A DNA stretch of 64,000 nt from Bacillota bacterium (GCA_030019365.1 JASEFA010000001.1:462953-526952), one strand, 5' to 3'; counted from the stretch's first letter, positions 17,327 to 25,651 are shown. Numbers and translations are program-made. The notes: a model not told the origin generated them from the letters alone.

Positions 17327-18694
17327 TCACGGGAGAACCCACAGGAGGACCAGCATCTCGCTCGTGCCTCGCTCCACCTCGTCAGAACGGAGGCTGGCTG
17401 GCAAAGCCAGGCGGGAGAGGCCATCAGGTGCTCCCAGACACTGGGCACCCAGGAGCCCATGAATGACCAGGCAGTCCCCCACACCCAGGGTCACTGTGCC
17501 GGCCAGGCGCTCGGAGCCGGGCTGCACTTCCTCCGCCCCCAGGGTCGCTTCTGCCCGGCCGTCCGTACCTAACGCGCCCAGAAGGGGCTCCCCGTTAGAC
17601 CCGGTCTGCGGCACGTCCAGATACCGGAGTTCTGCGCTGGCATCCAGCCTCCAACCCCGTTTGTCGGCGGGTACTCCCACCACCTCCAGGCGGAAGCCGT
17701 AGCTGATCCAGGCCAGGCCCCCCCGCCCGGAAACCGGCACGCTCGACTCCAGTTCCCAGCGAACCGGTACTCCGGATCCACCGGACAGCTCTCGCCGGGC
17801 GATCAGCCGACCCTTGCCCTGAGTGACGAGAGATTCCACTTCCCTCCGGAAAGACGCATCCCTGGTGATGATGCCGGCGGGCCACCCCCGCCCTAAGCCG
17901 AGCGCAGCCAGCTGGCCCGACTGCACCTCGAACATGGCCGCTACCGACCGCAGGGCCGGACCCGGAACGGGCTTGAGGCGGGCGCTTGTTCCGGCCGAAA
18001 AGGATGCGGTGGTCAGCTCGATCTCGCCTCTCGTCCACTCCCCCGTGAGCGGGCGCAGGGCCAGGCGGATGCGCCCCGTCTCCTCGGCCAGGGCCAGAGC
18101 GATGGCCTGCTCCGGAGTCACTGCCACCGTCACCGATCGCACTTCCCCGCCCGCCGCCTTGGCGGGGGGCACCACCTCCGTGGTCCGGCCCACCGCCACC
18201 ACCTGGACGTCTTCCAGGAGCAAACGGGACTTGTCCGCCCCTGCCACTTCCCGCGGGAAGGTAGCGATCACGTCCACCCTGTCACCAGGCCGAAGCAACC
18301 ACGCCACTGCCTTCACTTCGTCGGCAGCCACGGTGACCGCCCGGTACCCGCTGGGAAGGTGGCTGCCCAGTCCCAGGCTGGTGCCGGGATAGACCAGCTT
18401 GCTGCGCAGGACCAGCTCTCCGGGCACCAGGGGTACCAGGGTCACCTTGCCTTCCGCCTGGGTCAGGTCCGTCAGCGTCTCCGGGCCCGCCAGGGAAGGA
18501 GGCACACCCTTGAGCACCAGGTCCGCAGCCGTCAGCACGGTGCCGGACGACATGGCCCGGGCCGCAGCTACCACCCGTACCTCCTCGGGAGGACGGGGAG
18601 CCAGCTTCTGAAGATAAGCGTAGGTGGCTGAAACCGCCACCAATCCTACCAGTACCGGAAGCAGTATGAGCTTCAGTACTTGCCTGCGCGTCAT
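17327..18694 (-). CDS. cpaB: CpaB SAF-domain protein fused to a secretin-like core, Tad locus 2
   Basis: 455-residue envelope protein. Residues 7-27 form a membrane anchor; about 38-105 is the SAF domain (ARAMSSGTVLTAADLV, LVPGELVLRSKLV); about 110-235 is the RcpC part (AWLLRPGDRVDVIATF, VTPEQAIALALAEE). From about 250 the protein resembles the secretin core domain: FEVQSGQLAALGLG, SLVTQGKGRLIARREL, SYGFRLEVVGVP, AELRYLDV, VTLGVGDCLVIHGLL and the C-terminal SEMLVLLWVLP, in the usual order. No N0/N1 secretin modules precede it. This would combine CpaB and CpaC roles in one polypeptide. Confidence 0.8.
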   Translation of the reverse strand: MTRRQVLKLILLPVLVGLVAVSATYAYLQKLAPRPPEEVRVVAAARAMSSGTVLTAADLVLKGVPPSLAGPETLTDLTQAEGKVTLVPLVPGELVLRSKLVYPGTSLGLGSHLPSGYRAVTVAADEVKAVAWLLRPGDRVDVIATFPREVAGADKSRLLLEDVQVVAVGRTTEVVPPAKAAGGEVRSVTVAVTPEQAIALALAEETGRIRLALRPLTGEWTRGEIELTTASFSAGTSARLKPVPGPALRSVAAMFEVQSGQLAALGLGRGWPAGIITRDASFRREVESLVTQGKGRLIARRELSGGSGVPVRWELESSVPVSGRGGLAWISYGFRLEVVGVPADKRGWRLDASAELRYLDVPQTGSNGEPLLGALGTDGRAEATLGAEEVQPGSERLAGTVTLGVGDCLVIHGLLGAQCLGAPDGLSRLALPASLRSDEVERGTSEMLVLLWVLP

Positions 18695-18713
18695 GCCACC
18701 GCCCCCCGATCGT

Positions 18714-19652
18714 TCACCTCGTCAGCTTTACCCCCAGGGCGCGCCAAGAGGCCGCCCCCTCCCATGCCCCCAGCTCCCCCGCCGTTGCCCGGCGCAGGAA
18801 GCGCCCGTATACCCACGACTCCGACCCCTCGCCGGTGTAGTCCTCAAGAAAGAAGTAGGCGAAACCAACCACGGTGACTTCGTCCCGGCCGTGCACTCCC
18901 GAGAAGTCGACCACCGGCAGAAGCAGCAGGCGCGGAGAGTTGGGAGCATAGTCCGTAAACGTCTCTCCGGGGCGGGCCCGAGCCAGCCGCTCCTCGATGG
19001 CCCAGCCTGTGGGACCGGACATGTTGCCAGGCTCGGTTTCCAGCCGGTCCCCCACCCGCACCATCTGCTGCCAGCCTTCGGCCAGCCTCTGCTCGTAATT
19101 GCGCGCCCCCCGGCCTCCCAGGGCCAGGGCATGGAAGTTTCCGTGCTCTCCGCTCCCTCCCGCCAGCTTGAGGGCGTACCGTTCCCCCACCACGAAATCC
19201 TCCTCACCCACGCCCAAAGGCACCACCCCCCGGGCGCCGCCCAGGGGGGCCACGGACGCCTCCGCCCGCGCTCCCACCGGCATATGCTCCACCGACCATA
19301 TGCGTGCAAAGGTGGTGCCCGGATCGGCGGCAGCGGTCACCCGTATCACGCTGGGCGGCTCACCCGGAGCCGGGGCCTCTCCCCGTGCTTCGCTGGCGGT
19401 CATTACGTCCACCTCTACCTGCCCGGGATCAAGGCCGTGACGGGAGGCATATGCGTGCGCCACCTGCTCGGCTGCCACCGGATCCCCCGGGAGTTCCGCT
19501 ACCCCGCCCAGAGCAGCGGCATCGACCGCGTCCTGAAGCTCCATGCGAGCCAGGTAGCCCCGCCCCGCATCCAGAGCCAGCGCCGCGACCCCCATCAGGC
19601 AGGCACCCATTAACGCCGCCATGACGAGGACGTAGCCTTTCTCGTCGCGCAC
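18714..19652 (-). CDS. TadG-like pilus assembly protein, Tad locus 2
   Basis: 312-residue protein beginning at GTG 19652 (VRDEKGYVLVM), with GAGGTGAG just upstream. The N-terminal DEKGYVLVMAALMGACLMG and AALALDAGRGYLARMELQDA match the Flp-assembly TadG N-terminal domain, with AVDAAALGGV after the anchor. The rest (about 80-312) is an extracellular domain with a beta-rich pattern and no von Willebrand metal site that I can see. It is much longer than the locus 1 homolog. Located between tadE and the CpaB-secretin gene. Confidence 0.78.
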   Translation of the reverse strand: MRDEKGYVLVMAALMGACLMGVAALALDAGRGYLARMELQDAVDAAALGGVAELPGDPVAAEQVAHAYASRHGLDPGQVEVDVMTASEARGEAPAPGEPPSVIRVTAAADPGTTFARIWSVEHMPVGARAEASVAPLGGARGVVPLGVGEEDFVVGERYALKLAGGSGEHGNFHALALGGRGARNYEQRLAEGWQQMVRVGDRLETEPGNMSGPTGWAIEERLARARPGETFTDYAPNSPRLLLLPVVDFSGVHGRDEVTVVGFAYFFLEDYTGEGSESWVYGRFLRRATAGELGAWEGAASWRALGVKLTR

Positions 19653-19732
19653 GGTCTCACCTCGCTCCCTCAGCACCTGCAGGCCCTCACTCCCGCCAAC
19701 CCCCGCCACCAGGTACCCGCCGAGCAGCGCCG

Positions 19733-20143
19733 TCACTCGATGCGCATGTAGACCCGCCTTTCGACCAGGACGGTGGACCCCAGGATGGGTTGGAAGAGAC
19801 CGATCAGAGGCCGGTAGGCGAAGCGCACGATGACCTCCAGTGTGTCCCCCGTGGACCGGGACGAAGCCGGGGGCGATATCACCACTTCCAGCCGGGCCGG
19901 GTCGAGGCCCGGGCACGAAGCCACCACGCGGTCTGCTATAGCCTGATCCTCCGCACCGGTAGCGCCCAGCCGGGCGCCCTCGCGGGCACCGTGTTCCACC
20001 GTCAGGTACACATTGAGCAGCATGCCGAACTCCAGGATGCCCAGGAGCAGCACCAGCAGGACGGGCAGGGCCAGGGCCAACTCCACCAGCGCCTGGCCCC
20101 GCTCGCCCGCTCCTGCACCGTGTCCTCTCACTCGCGCTCTCAC
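19733..20143 (-). CDS. tadE: TadE-like minor pilin, Tad locus 2
   Basis: 136-residue minor pseudopilin from GTG 20143, which has GGGGAG 5 bases upstream. Signature GERGQALVELALALPVLLVL followed by LGILEFGMLLNVYLTVEHGA and REGARLGATG. The C-terminal half is beta-rich (DTLEVIVRFAYRPL, STVLVERRVYMRIE). It is cleanly spaced between flp and tadG. Confidence 0.88.
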   Translation of the reverse strand: MRARVRGHGAGAGERGQALVELALALPVLLVLLLGILEFGMLLNVYLTVEHGAREGARLGATGAEDQAIADRVVASCPGLDPARLEVVISPPASSRSTGDTLEVIVRFAYRPLIGLFQPILGSTVLVERRVYMRIE

Positions 20144-20252
20144 CGGCTCTCCCCCCGGCCGCTTACCCCGGCGACCCTCCCGCACCGGCTCCACCCTGAA
20201 GAAAACGGGTCCCACCTGTTCGGCGGGACCCGACGGGGCGGGGCTTCCTTTC

Positions 20253-20450
20253 TTAGGGGCCAGGCAACTGGAGCTTGTCCTTGATCCCGGTGAAGAGGTC
20301 GCTCAGCCTGACACCCAGTGCACCTAGTGCCACGATCACACCAACTGCGATGAGGGCGATGATGAGACCATACTCGACCAGCGACTGACCGTTTTCGTCC
20401 CGGCACCGCGCCCGCAACCAGGTGATGAGGTAGTTGAGCGGGTTCAGCAT
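20253..20450 (-). CDS. flp: Flp-type IVb pilin, Tad locus 2
   Basis: 65-residue major pilin candidate with AAGGAGG 8 bases before ATG 20450, an excellent site that suits a highly expressed subunit. The leader MLNPLNYLITWLRARCRDE is basic; the mature part starts GQSLVEYGLIIALIAVGVIV and continues to LGVRLSDLFTGI. It is the first gene of locus 2. No clear consensus promoter was found in the 150 bases upstream; TGCTATTTT near plus 20515 could be an extended -10. Confidence 0.92.
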   Translation of the reverse strand: MLNPLNYLITWLRARCRDENGQSLVEYGLIIALIAVGVIVALGALGVRLSDLFTGIKDKLQLPGP

Positions 20451-20598
20451 TTGTGGACCCTCCTTTCCGTGCCGATTTCCCCTGCGGTTCCCTGCCGAGT
20501 CTCCGGGAACAAAATAGCAGGCCCGCAGCCTGCCCAGCATGAGTCCATCAGCCTCATTTTTCGTCCGGGACCTTTGGCCCCGGTGAGGGCCGGGGGTC

Positions 20599-21252
20599 CT
20601 ACCGGGAAGCGTCCCGCGCCCTGATCCAGCCCTTCTGGTAACACAGGGCCAGCATCTCCGAGCGGCCTTTGACCCCCAGCTTGCTGTAGATGTTACTCAG
20701 GTGGTTTTTCACCGTTTTCGGTGCTACGTAAAGCCTCCGGGCCACGTCGGCACTGCTGAATCCTTGCGCGATCAAGCCCACGATTTCCCACTCGCGGGCC
20801 GACAGGCCCCCGGGCCCCTGCCGTTCCTGCGGCCGGCAGGGGATACGGGCCAGCTTCTGCGCCAAAGGGGAATGGATGAACAGCTGGCCGCGGGCGGCCG
20901 CCCGGATGGCGTCCACCAGGACAGGAGGATCCGCTTCTTTCAGCACGTAGCCGTTGACGCCAGCGCGCAAGGCTTCCTGCAGATACTGAGTCTCATCGTG
21001 GATGGTAAGCAGGACGATGCCCAGGTCGGGGCGGGTCTGACGGATAGAGCGGGCCACCTCGATACCGTTCAGGCCGGGCATGCTGATGTCCAGCACCACC
21101 ACCCCGGAGGGCATCTCGGCCGCCTTCTCCACCGCATCCCTCCCGTCAGAGGCCTCGGCCACCACCCGGAAGGACGGTTCCAGCTCCAGTACCGCCCGGA
21201 GCCCCTGGCGAACCAGAGGATGATCATCGGCTACCAGCACCGCCACTTCCAT
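20599..21252 (-). CDS. NarL/DegU-type response regulator
   Basis: 217-residue transcription factor. Receiver residues: acidic pair in VADDHP (9-10), phosphoacceptor Asp55 in VVLDISMPG, and Lys in GYVLKEADPP. A LuxR-type helix-turn-helix follows at about 150-205 (LSAREWEIVGLIAQGFSSAD, VAPKTVKNHLSNIYSKLGV). ATG 21252 has GGGAGG 7 bases upstream. Its likely partner kinase lies immediately upstream on the same strand. The gene ends about 150 bases before flp of Tad locus 2, so it may control that locus; this is inference from position. Confidence 0.9.
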   Translation of the reverse strand: MEVAVLVADDHPLVRQGLRAVLELEPSFRVVAEASDGRDAVEKAAEMPSGVVVLDISMPGLNGIEVARSIRQTRPDLGIVLLTIHDETQYLQEALRAGVNGYVLKEADPPVLVDAIRAAARGQLFIHSPLAQKLARIPCRPQERQGPGGLSAREWEIVGLIAQGFSSADVARRLYVAPKTVKNHLSNIYSKLGVKGRSEMLALCYQKGWIRARDASR

Positions 21253-21367
21253 GCGCCGCCCTCCCTTCCCTCGAACGCTCAGCGCCCTGCTGCGCCTGTC
21301 GCCATTCACGCAGGCCGCAGGGGGTGGCAGCGCCTGCAGGTGCCCCGCATGGCCTCATGCGACCTCT

Positions 21368-22615
21368 CTACTCCGGAGGAAGGGGGATCTCCGCCCCGAC
21401 CTGGGTGCCCCGGCCCGGCCGGGACTTGATCCACCACTTCCCTCCCAGGAACTGCACCCTTTCCTTCATCCCGGCCAGCCCGAAGGTGTCGGGCGGCAGG
21501 GTGGCAGGGTCGAATCCTTTACCCCGGTCATAGACCACCAGGCGCACGCGGTCCCGGTTGGTGTGGAGGGCTACCGCTGCTCTGTCTGCACCTGCGTGCT
21601 TCCAGACGTTGTTGAGGGCTTCCTGAAGCACGCGAAAGAGGGCGATTTCCACCGCGGGAGGAAAGCGCCTGTCGGAGCCGCGTACTTCCAGCCTCACCTC
21701 CACCCCCGTTCGCTGCTGCCAGCCTCCCAGCCAGGAACGCATGGCGGGTACCAGGCCCAACTCATCCAGGCTCATGGGGCGCAGGTCGAAGATCATGCGC
21801 CGCAGGTCGAACAGGCAGGCACCAAGCAGCTCCTTCAGGTCCCCCAACTCGCGCCCTGCCCGTCCCGGGTCCTCCTCCAGGAACCGCCCGCAGACCTCCG
21901 ACCGCATCATGGCCGCCGCCATGGTCTGGGCGGGCCCATCGTGGATGTCGCGGGCCAGCCGCCGCCTCTCGTCTTCCTGAGCCTTGAGCAGGCTGAGACC
22001 CAGCCGGAATCTCTCCTGCCACGAGCCCACCTGGGCGGTGAGGTCGCGCAGGTTGCCGGACAGGTAGCCCAGCACCACCCCCACCTGGGCCACCAGTTCC
22101 TCCGCCCGCCTGACCGCCTGCTCCAGTCCCCGGAAGCGGCGCTCCAGCTCTTCCCGGCGGCGCCGCAGCTCCCTTTCCCTGTCCTGAGCGGTCAGGAGTT
22201 GAGCACGGGTCTCTACCGCCCTCTGATAGGCGGCCTGCACCGCATCCTCGCCGTAAGCGGCCAGGTTCGCGCTCACCTGCATGAGCGCGACGCGGGCCGC
22301 CCGCTCCTGCTGCTCGAACTGGTCCACCAGGGCGATCTGGACGGTCACCTGCTTGCGAACCTCTTCCAGCTCTCCCTTAACTTTATCGTACTCGGACCGG
22401 GCCGACTCAGCGATGGCGTATATCTGCGCCCTGCTGCGATCGATGGCGGAGATGGTCTCCTGGATGATCCTCTCCAGGGCCTGCAACTGCCGGGTACCCA
22501 ACTCTTCCGGGCGGAAGTCGGGGGAGGGAGACGAGGGCACAGTGCCGAAATCGGGAACAGGAGGATTCTTCTGCTGGGCACCTTGCTCGGACGATCCCTT
22601 CACCGGCTGCGCCAC
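21368..22615 (-). CDS. DegS-like cytoplasmic sensor histidine kinase
   Basis: About 415 residues with no membrane span. An N-terminal DegS-type region (about 38-215) is mostly coiled coil (ERIIQETISAIDRSRAQIYA, then Arg/Glu-rich helices). The HisKA_3 box has the phosphorylated His in RRLARDIHDGPAQTMAAAMM, and the HATPase has LFRVLQEALNNVWKHA, VYDRGKGFD and FGLAGMKERV. The first GTG is at 22615 with GGAG directly against it; a GTG at 22603 has better spacing from GGAGGT. Its 5' end overlaps the divergent mltG frame. Confidence 0.9.
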   Translation of the reverse strand: MAQPVKGSSEQGAQQKNPPVPDFGTVPSSPSPDFRPEELGTRQLQALERIIQETISAIDRSRAQIYAIAESARSEYDKVKGELEEVRKQVTVQIALVDQFEQQERAARVALMQVSANLAAYGEDAVQAAYQRAVETRAQLLTAQDRERELRRRREELERRFRGLEQAVRRAEELVAQVGVVLGYLSGNLRDLTAQVGSWQERFRLGLSLLKAQEDERRRLARDIHDGPAQTMAAAMMRSEVCGRFLEEDPGRAGRELGDLKELLGACLFDLRRMIFDLRPMSLDELGLVPAMRSWLGGWQQRTGVEVRLEVRGSDRRFPPAVEIALFRVLQEALNNVWKHAGADRAAVALHTNRDRVRLVVYDRGKGFDPATLPPDTFGLAGMKERVQFLGGKWWIKSRPGRGTQVGAEIPLPPE

Positions 22616-23632
22616 CTCCGTCCTGGCCCCGGGCGCGGTCCCCTTCTCATCCTGACCGCGTGTCTGGCACTGGTCGCGTGCATCGGGGCCTCCGTGGCAT
22701 GGGCGTCACGCCCCGTTGACCCTGCGTCCCGCGCCGACGTGCGGGTGGTCATCCCGCCGGGTTCTCCCGTAGAAAGTATCGGGCAAATCCTGTACCGGGC
22801 AGGGCTGATCCGCCATCCCCTCGCCTTCCGCGCCCTGGTCGAGTGGATGGGCGTACCCACCCGGCTGCACGCGGGAGAGTACGATTTCACCCCCGCCATG
22901 GGCCTGCGGGAAATCATCCGCCGCCTGGTGAGGGGCGAGGTGGCCACCTATCCCTTTACCATCCCTGAAGGCTTTACGGTGGAGCAGATAGCCGATCTGC
23001 TTGCCCGGCAGGGTCTGGCCGACCGGGAGAAGTTCCTCGATGCCGCCCGTCGTCTGGAGCTGGCGCCGCACTCGCCTCCTGAGCCGGGGCGGGTGCGCTA
23101 TCCCCTGGAAGGTTATCTGTTCCCCGATACCTACCGGGTGCCCCGGGGGACCGCCGAATCCGAGCTGATTTCCCTTATGGTGCAACGCTTCCGCGAGATC
23201 TGGGACCGGGAACTGGCCGACAAGGCCAGGGCGCAGGGGTTGTCCGTGCACGAGGTGGTCACCCTGGCTTCCATCGTGGAGAAGGAAACGGGGGTGCCGG
23301 AAGAGCGCCCCCTGGTGGCGGGAGTGTTCTGGAATCGCCTGCGACGGGGCATGCTCCTGCAGGCCGACCCCACCGTCCTCTACGCCCTGCGCAGGACGGG
23401 AGGCCTGCTGCGGCGCGACCTGCAGGTGGACTCCCCTTACAACACCTACGTGCATCCGGGACTGCCCCCCGGACCCATCGCCAACCCGGGAAAGGCGGCC
23501 CTGCAGGCCGTGCTGGAACCGGCGGCCACCGACTACCTCTACTTCGTGGCACGGGGCGACGGCACCCACCAGTTCTCCCGCACCCTGAGAGAGCACCTGG
23601 AAGCGGTCAGGCGCTATCGCACCGCCCGCTAA
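22583..23632 (+). CDS. mltG: Endolytic murein transglycosylase MltG
   Basis: Membrane-anchored lytic transglycosylase that cuts nascent glycan strands. An N-terminal anchor (LLILTACLALVACIGASVAW) is followed by a LysM-like region (IPPGSPVESIGQILYRAGLI), then the YceG catalytic domain with IPEGFTVEQIADLL, YPLEGYLFPDTYRVPRG, the Glu-containing LASIVEKETG and the end motif NTYVHPGLPPGPIANPG. The start is uncertain: no ATG or GTG precedes the anchor, and TTG at 22583 gives a 349-residue protein of normal family length but overlaps the divergent kinase gene. A GTG at 22694 would remove the anchor. Confidence 0.88.
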   Translation: MLGRSLHRLRHLRPGPGRGPLLILTACLALVACIGASVAWASRPVDPASRADVRVVIPPGSPVESIGQILYRAGLIRHPLAFRALVEWMGVPTRLHAGEYDFTPAMGLREIIRRLVRGEVATYPFTIPEGFTVEQIADLLARQGLADREKFLDAARRLELAPHSPPEPGRVRYPLEGYLFPDTYRVPRGTAESELISLMVQRFREIWDRELADKARAQGLSVHEVVTLASIVEKETGVPEERPLVAGVFWNRLRRGMLLQADPTVLYALRRTGGLLRRDLQVDSPYNTYVHPGLPPGPIANPGKAALQAVLEPAATDYLYFVARGDGTHQFSRTLREHLEAVRRYRTAR

Positions 23633-23672
23633 CCTGGCCCCCCCCACCGGACCGATCAGCCCGGGGTGTCTC

Positions 23673-24194
23673 TCAGCGGGACGGGCCGCCCGGAGGGACT
23701 ACCCCCAGGGCACGGAGGATGAGGTGCTCCGGGTGGCGGATTAGACGAGTCCAGAAGAACTCCCGGGCCGCCAGCGGGGTCACGAGTACGGTGAGAAGCC
23801 CCAGGCGGTTGCCCCCCAGGACGTCGGTGAACAGCTGGTCTCCCACCATGGCCGTTTGGGCGGGTGCGGTACCCATGATCTGCATGGCCCTCCGGAAAGC
23901 CCGCCGTCGCGGCTTGCCGGCATTGGAGATGCCGGGTATCCCGAGCAGGCCGGCAATCTCCTTCACCCTGGCCGCCCGGGCGTTGGCGGAGAGGCAGAGC
24001 TGAAAACCCCGCTCCCGGGTCCGTCCGACCCAGGCCAGCAACCGCCCGCTCACCTGGCCGCATCCCCAGGGCACCAGGGTGTTGTCCAGGTCCAGGATCA
24101 CGCCCCGGATGCCGCGCTGCCAGAGGTCTTCCAGGTCCAGATCGTAGATGCTCGAAACGGTCAGCCGCGGACGCAGGTACTCCAGGAATGCCAT
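23673..24194 (-). CDS. YqeG-family HAD phosphatase
   Basis: 173-residue HAD-superfamily IIIA phosphatase. Motif I is LDLDNTLVPW (Asp nucleophile and general acid), motif II serine is in CLSANARA, the lysine is in NAGKPRRRAF and motif IV is in MVGDQLFTDVLGGNRLG. YqeG proteins are common in Bacillota; the substrate is not firmly known. It lies between mltG, to which it is convergent, and sigK, upstream of it on the same strand. Confidence 0.88.
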   Translation of the reverse strand: MAFLEYLRPRLTVSSIYDLDLEDLWQRGIRGVILDLDNTLVPWGCGQVSGRLLAWVGRTRERGFQLCLSANARAARVKEIAGLLGIPGISNAGKPRRRAFRRAMQIMGTAPAQTAMVGDQLFTDVLGGNRLGLLTVLVTPLAAREFFWTRLIRHPEHLILRALGVVPPGGPSR

Positions 24195-24222
24195 GGTAGC
24201 GACATTATATCACGTCACGGCC

Positions 24223-24954
24223 CTAAACACCCTGGATGAGGGAATTCATGGTCTGGATGGCCCGCTTCTCAATGCGGCTCACGTAGGACCGGGAAATCCC
24301 CAGCTGACGGGCGATGTCCCTCTGCGTGTGCTGTATCCCATCCCTCAAGCCGTACCTCCGCTCCAGAACCTCGCGCTCCTTGCGGGGCAAGGCCTCCAGC
24401 CACTGGCGCACCCGGCCACGCTGCCAGAGCGAGTCAACCAGGTCGGGGATGGCCTCGTCGTCGGTGGTCAGCACCTCCATGAGGGTGACCTCGTTGCCCT
24501 CCCGGTCCACCCCGATGGGGTCGTGGAGGGAAACCTCCTTTCTTTTCTTCTTCCGGGCGCGCAGGTGCATGAGGATTTCGTTCTCCACGCACTTGGCCGC
24601 GTATGTCGCCAGCTTGGTTCCCCGCGCGGGGTCGTATGTGTCGATGGCCTTCATCAGACCCAGGTTCCCCACCGAAATCAGGTCCTCTATGTCTTCCCCG
24701 GTGCTCTCGAACTTCTTTACGATGTGGGCGACCAGGCGCAGGTTGTGCTCGATGAGCTTGTTGCGGGCCAACCTGTCGCCGGCCTTCGCGGCCTGCAGGT
24801 ACCTGGCTTCTTCCGGGGGAGTGAGCGGCCGGGGGAAGGATCCGTTCCCCAGGTATCCGCCCCACAGCCCCAAACAACGCAAAATGGCGGCAAAGAGACC
24901 CGCCAGCATGCCAGTGTCCATGCGGACACCCCCAACCCCAGCGTCATAGTCCAT
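24223..24954 (-). CDS. sigK: Sporulation sigma factor SigK
   Basis: 243-residue sigma-70 family factor. Pro-sequence-like N-terminus (AGLFAAILRCLG), region 2 with NLRLVAHIVKKFE, DLISVGNLGLMKAIDTYDPA and LATYAAKCVENEILMHLRA, then KEVSLHDPIGVDREGNEVTL, characteristic of SigK, and region 4 QRDIARQLGISRSYVSRIEK. The gene is a single intact frame, not split by a skin-type element. An internal ATG at 24921 may be the true start. SigK drives late mother-cell transcription during sporulation, which is the best single sign that this organism forms spores. Confidence 0.9.
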   Translation of the reverse strand: MDYDAGVGGVRMDTGMLAGLFAAILRCLGLWGGYLGNGSFPRPLTPPEEARYLQAAKAGDRLARNKLIEHNLRLVAHIVKKFESTGEDIEDLISVGNLGLMKAIDTYDPARGTKLATYAAKCVENEILMHLRARKKKRKEVSLHDPIGVDREGNEVTLMEVLTTDDEAIPDLVDSLWQRGRVRQWLEALPRKEREVLERRYGLRDGIQHTQRDIARQLGISRSYVSRIEKRAIQTMNSLIQGV

Positions 24955-24979
24955 CCATATGCCGCCGGAGGGTCGGGTG

Positions 24980-25225
24980 TTACTCGATCGGCCGGCTCAG
25001 CGTCCTCAGCACACCCGTCTCCACGACTGCCACGGGCAGGCCCTTGATCCGCCGGGGCAGCAGGCGACGCGTCTGGGTGAAGAGCTCATCCTCGACGAGA
25101 ACCACCAGGCAGTCCTCACCCCGGGCATTCTTGCCCGCACCGATTCCAGCCACCCCAGGCCTCGAGAGCAGCCTGCGGCCGCGGCGCCGGACCAGGGATG
25201 AACACCTGGAATCCTGCCCGGACAT
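24980..25225 (-). CDS. Small conserved-looking protein upstream of sigK
   Basis: 81-residue protein starting at ATG 25225 with GGGGGAG upstream. The middle reads GVAGIGAGKNARGEDCLVVL and KGLPVAVVETG. This resembles the short leader region found before some trypsin-like peptidase domains (pattern VxGIGxGK...VVLVE...GxPxxVVETG), but the catalytic domain is absent. It is followed after 25 bases by sigK and may be in its transcript. Function not known. Confidence 0.55.
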   Translation of the reverse strand: MSGQDSRCSSLVRRRGRRLLSRPGVAGIGAGKNARGEDCLVVLVEDELFTQTRRLLPRRIKGLPVAVVETGVLRTLSRPIE

Positions 25226-25246
25226 AGGCTCTCCCCCGCTCCTGAC

Positions 25247-25255
25247 TACTATATG
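25247..25255 (-). promoter_or_regulatory. Possible SigE/SigK-type -10 element upstream of the sigK transcript
   Basis: The minus strand reads CATATAGTA, which fits the CATANNNTA -10 pattern of mother-cell sigma factors, about 22 bases before the small gene that precedes sigK. I see no convincing matching -35, so this is only suggestive. Confidence 0.25.
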
Positions 25256-25366
25256 ATACGCTGCTGCCCCCTTTGGTGCCAGACCCAAAAAACGACACGG
25301 TTCGTGCCTCCCGCCCCCGTATAATCAGGGACGTGGCCCGAGATAGGCGGAAGGGGGAAGCACCCG

Positions 25367-25573
25367 GTGAGCAGGGCGGCAGAAAACGTGCCCGGACAGT
25401 TCGTGGGAAAGGTTACTGTGGAAGCAGGAGGTTTCCTTCCGCTTACCCCGCAGGTGCTCAGTCTCCTGGGCATAAAGAGCGGCGACTACGTGTACCTCAA
25501 GGCGGAAAGCGACCGGCTGGAGTTGCGCAAGCTGCGCCTGAGGGCCAACCCCCCTGGGCGCCGTCTGGAATAG
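25367..25573 (+). CDS. AbrB-like swapped-hairpin protein
   Basis: 68-residue protein from GTG 25367 with GGGGGAAG upstream. The core GKVTVEAGGFLPLTPQVLSL, LGIKSGDYVYLKAESD and RLELRKLRL matches the strand-turn-helix pattern of AbrB/MazE-type DNA-binding hairpins (resist-bind-induce order: beta strand, PxxVLxxLGIKxGDxVxL, beta strand). Such small proteins bind DNA as dimers in Bacillota. A TATAAT sits at 25320-25325 without a good -35. A hairpin terminator follows at 25629. Confidence 0.6.
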   Translation: MSRAAENVPGQFVGKVTVEAGGFLPLTPQVLSLLGIKSGDYVYLKAESDRLELRKLRLRANPPGRRLE

Positions 25574-25628
25574 ACCTTCTGACATCGCGCCCGGAATGCC
25601 CCCGGGACGGCCCCCGGAACCACGAAAT

Positions 25629-25651
25629 AGCGGCTCCGATACGGAGCCGCT
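25629..25651. terminator. Bidirectional hairpin terminator
   Basis: A perfect 10-base-pair stem (AGCGGCTCCG / CGGAGCCGCT) with a 3-base loop, followed by TCTCATCT on the plus side and ATTTCGTG on the minus side. It lies between the convergent AbrB-like and DUF1292 genes and probably serves both. Confidence 0.75.
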
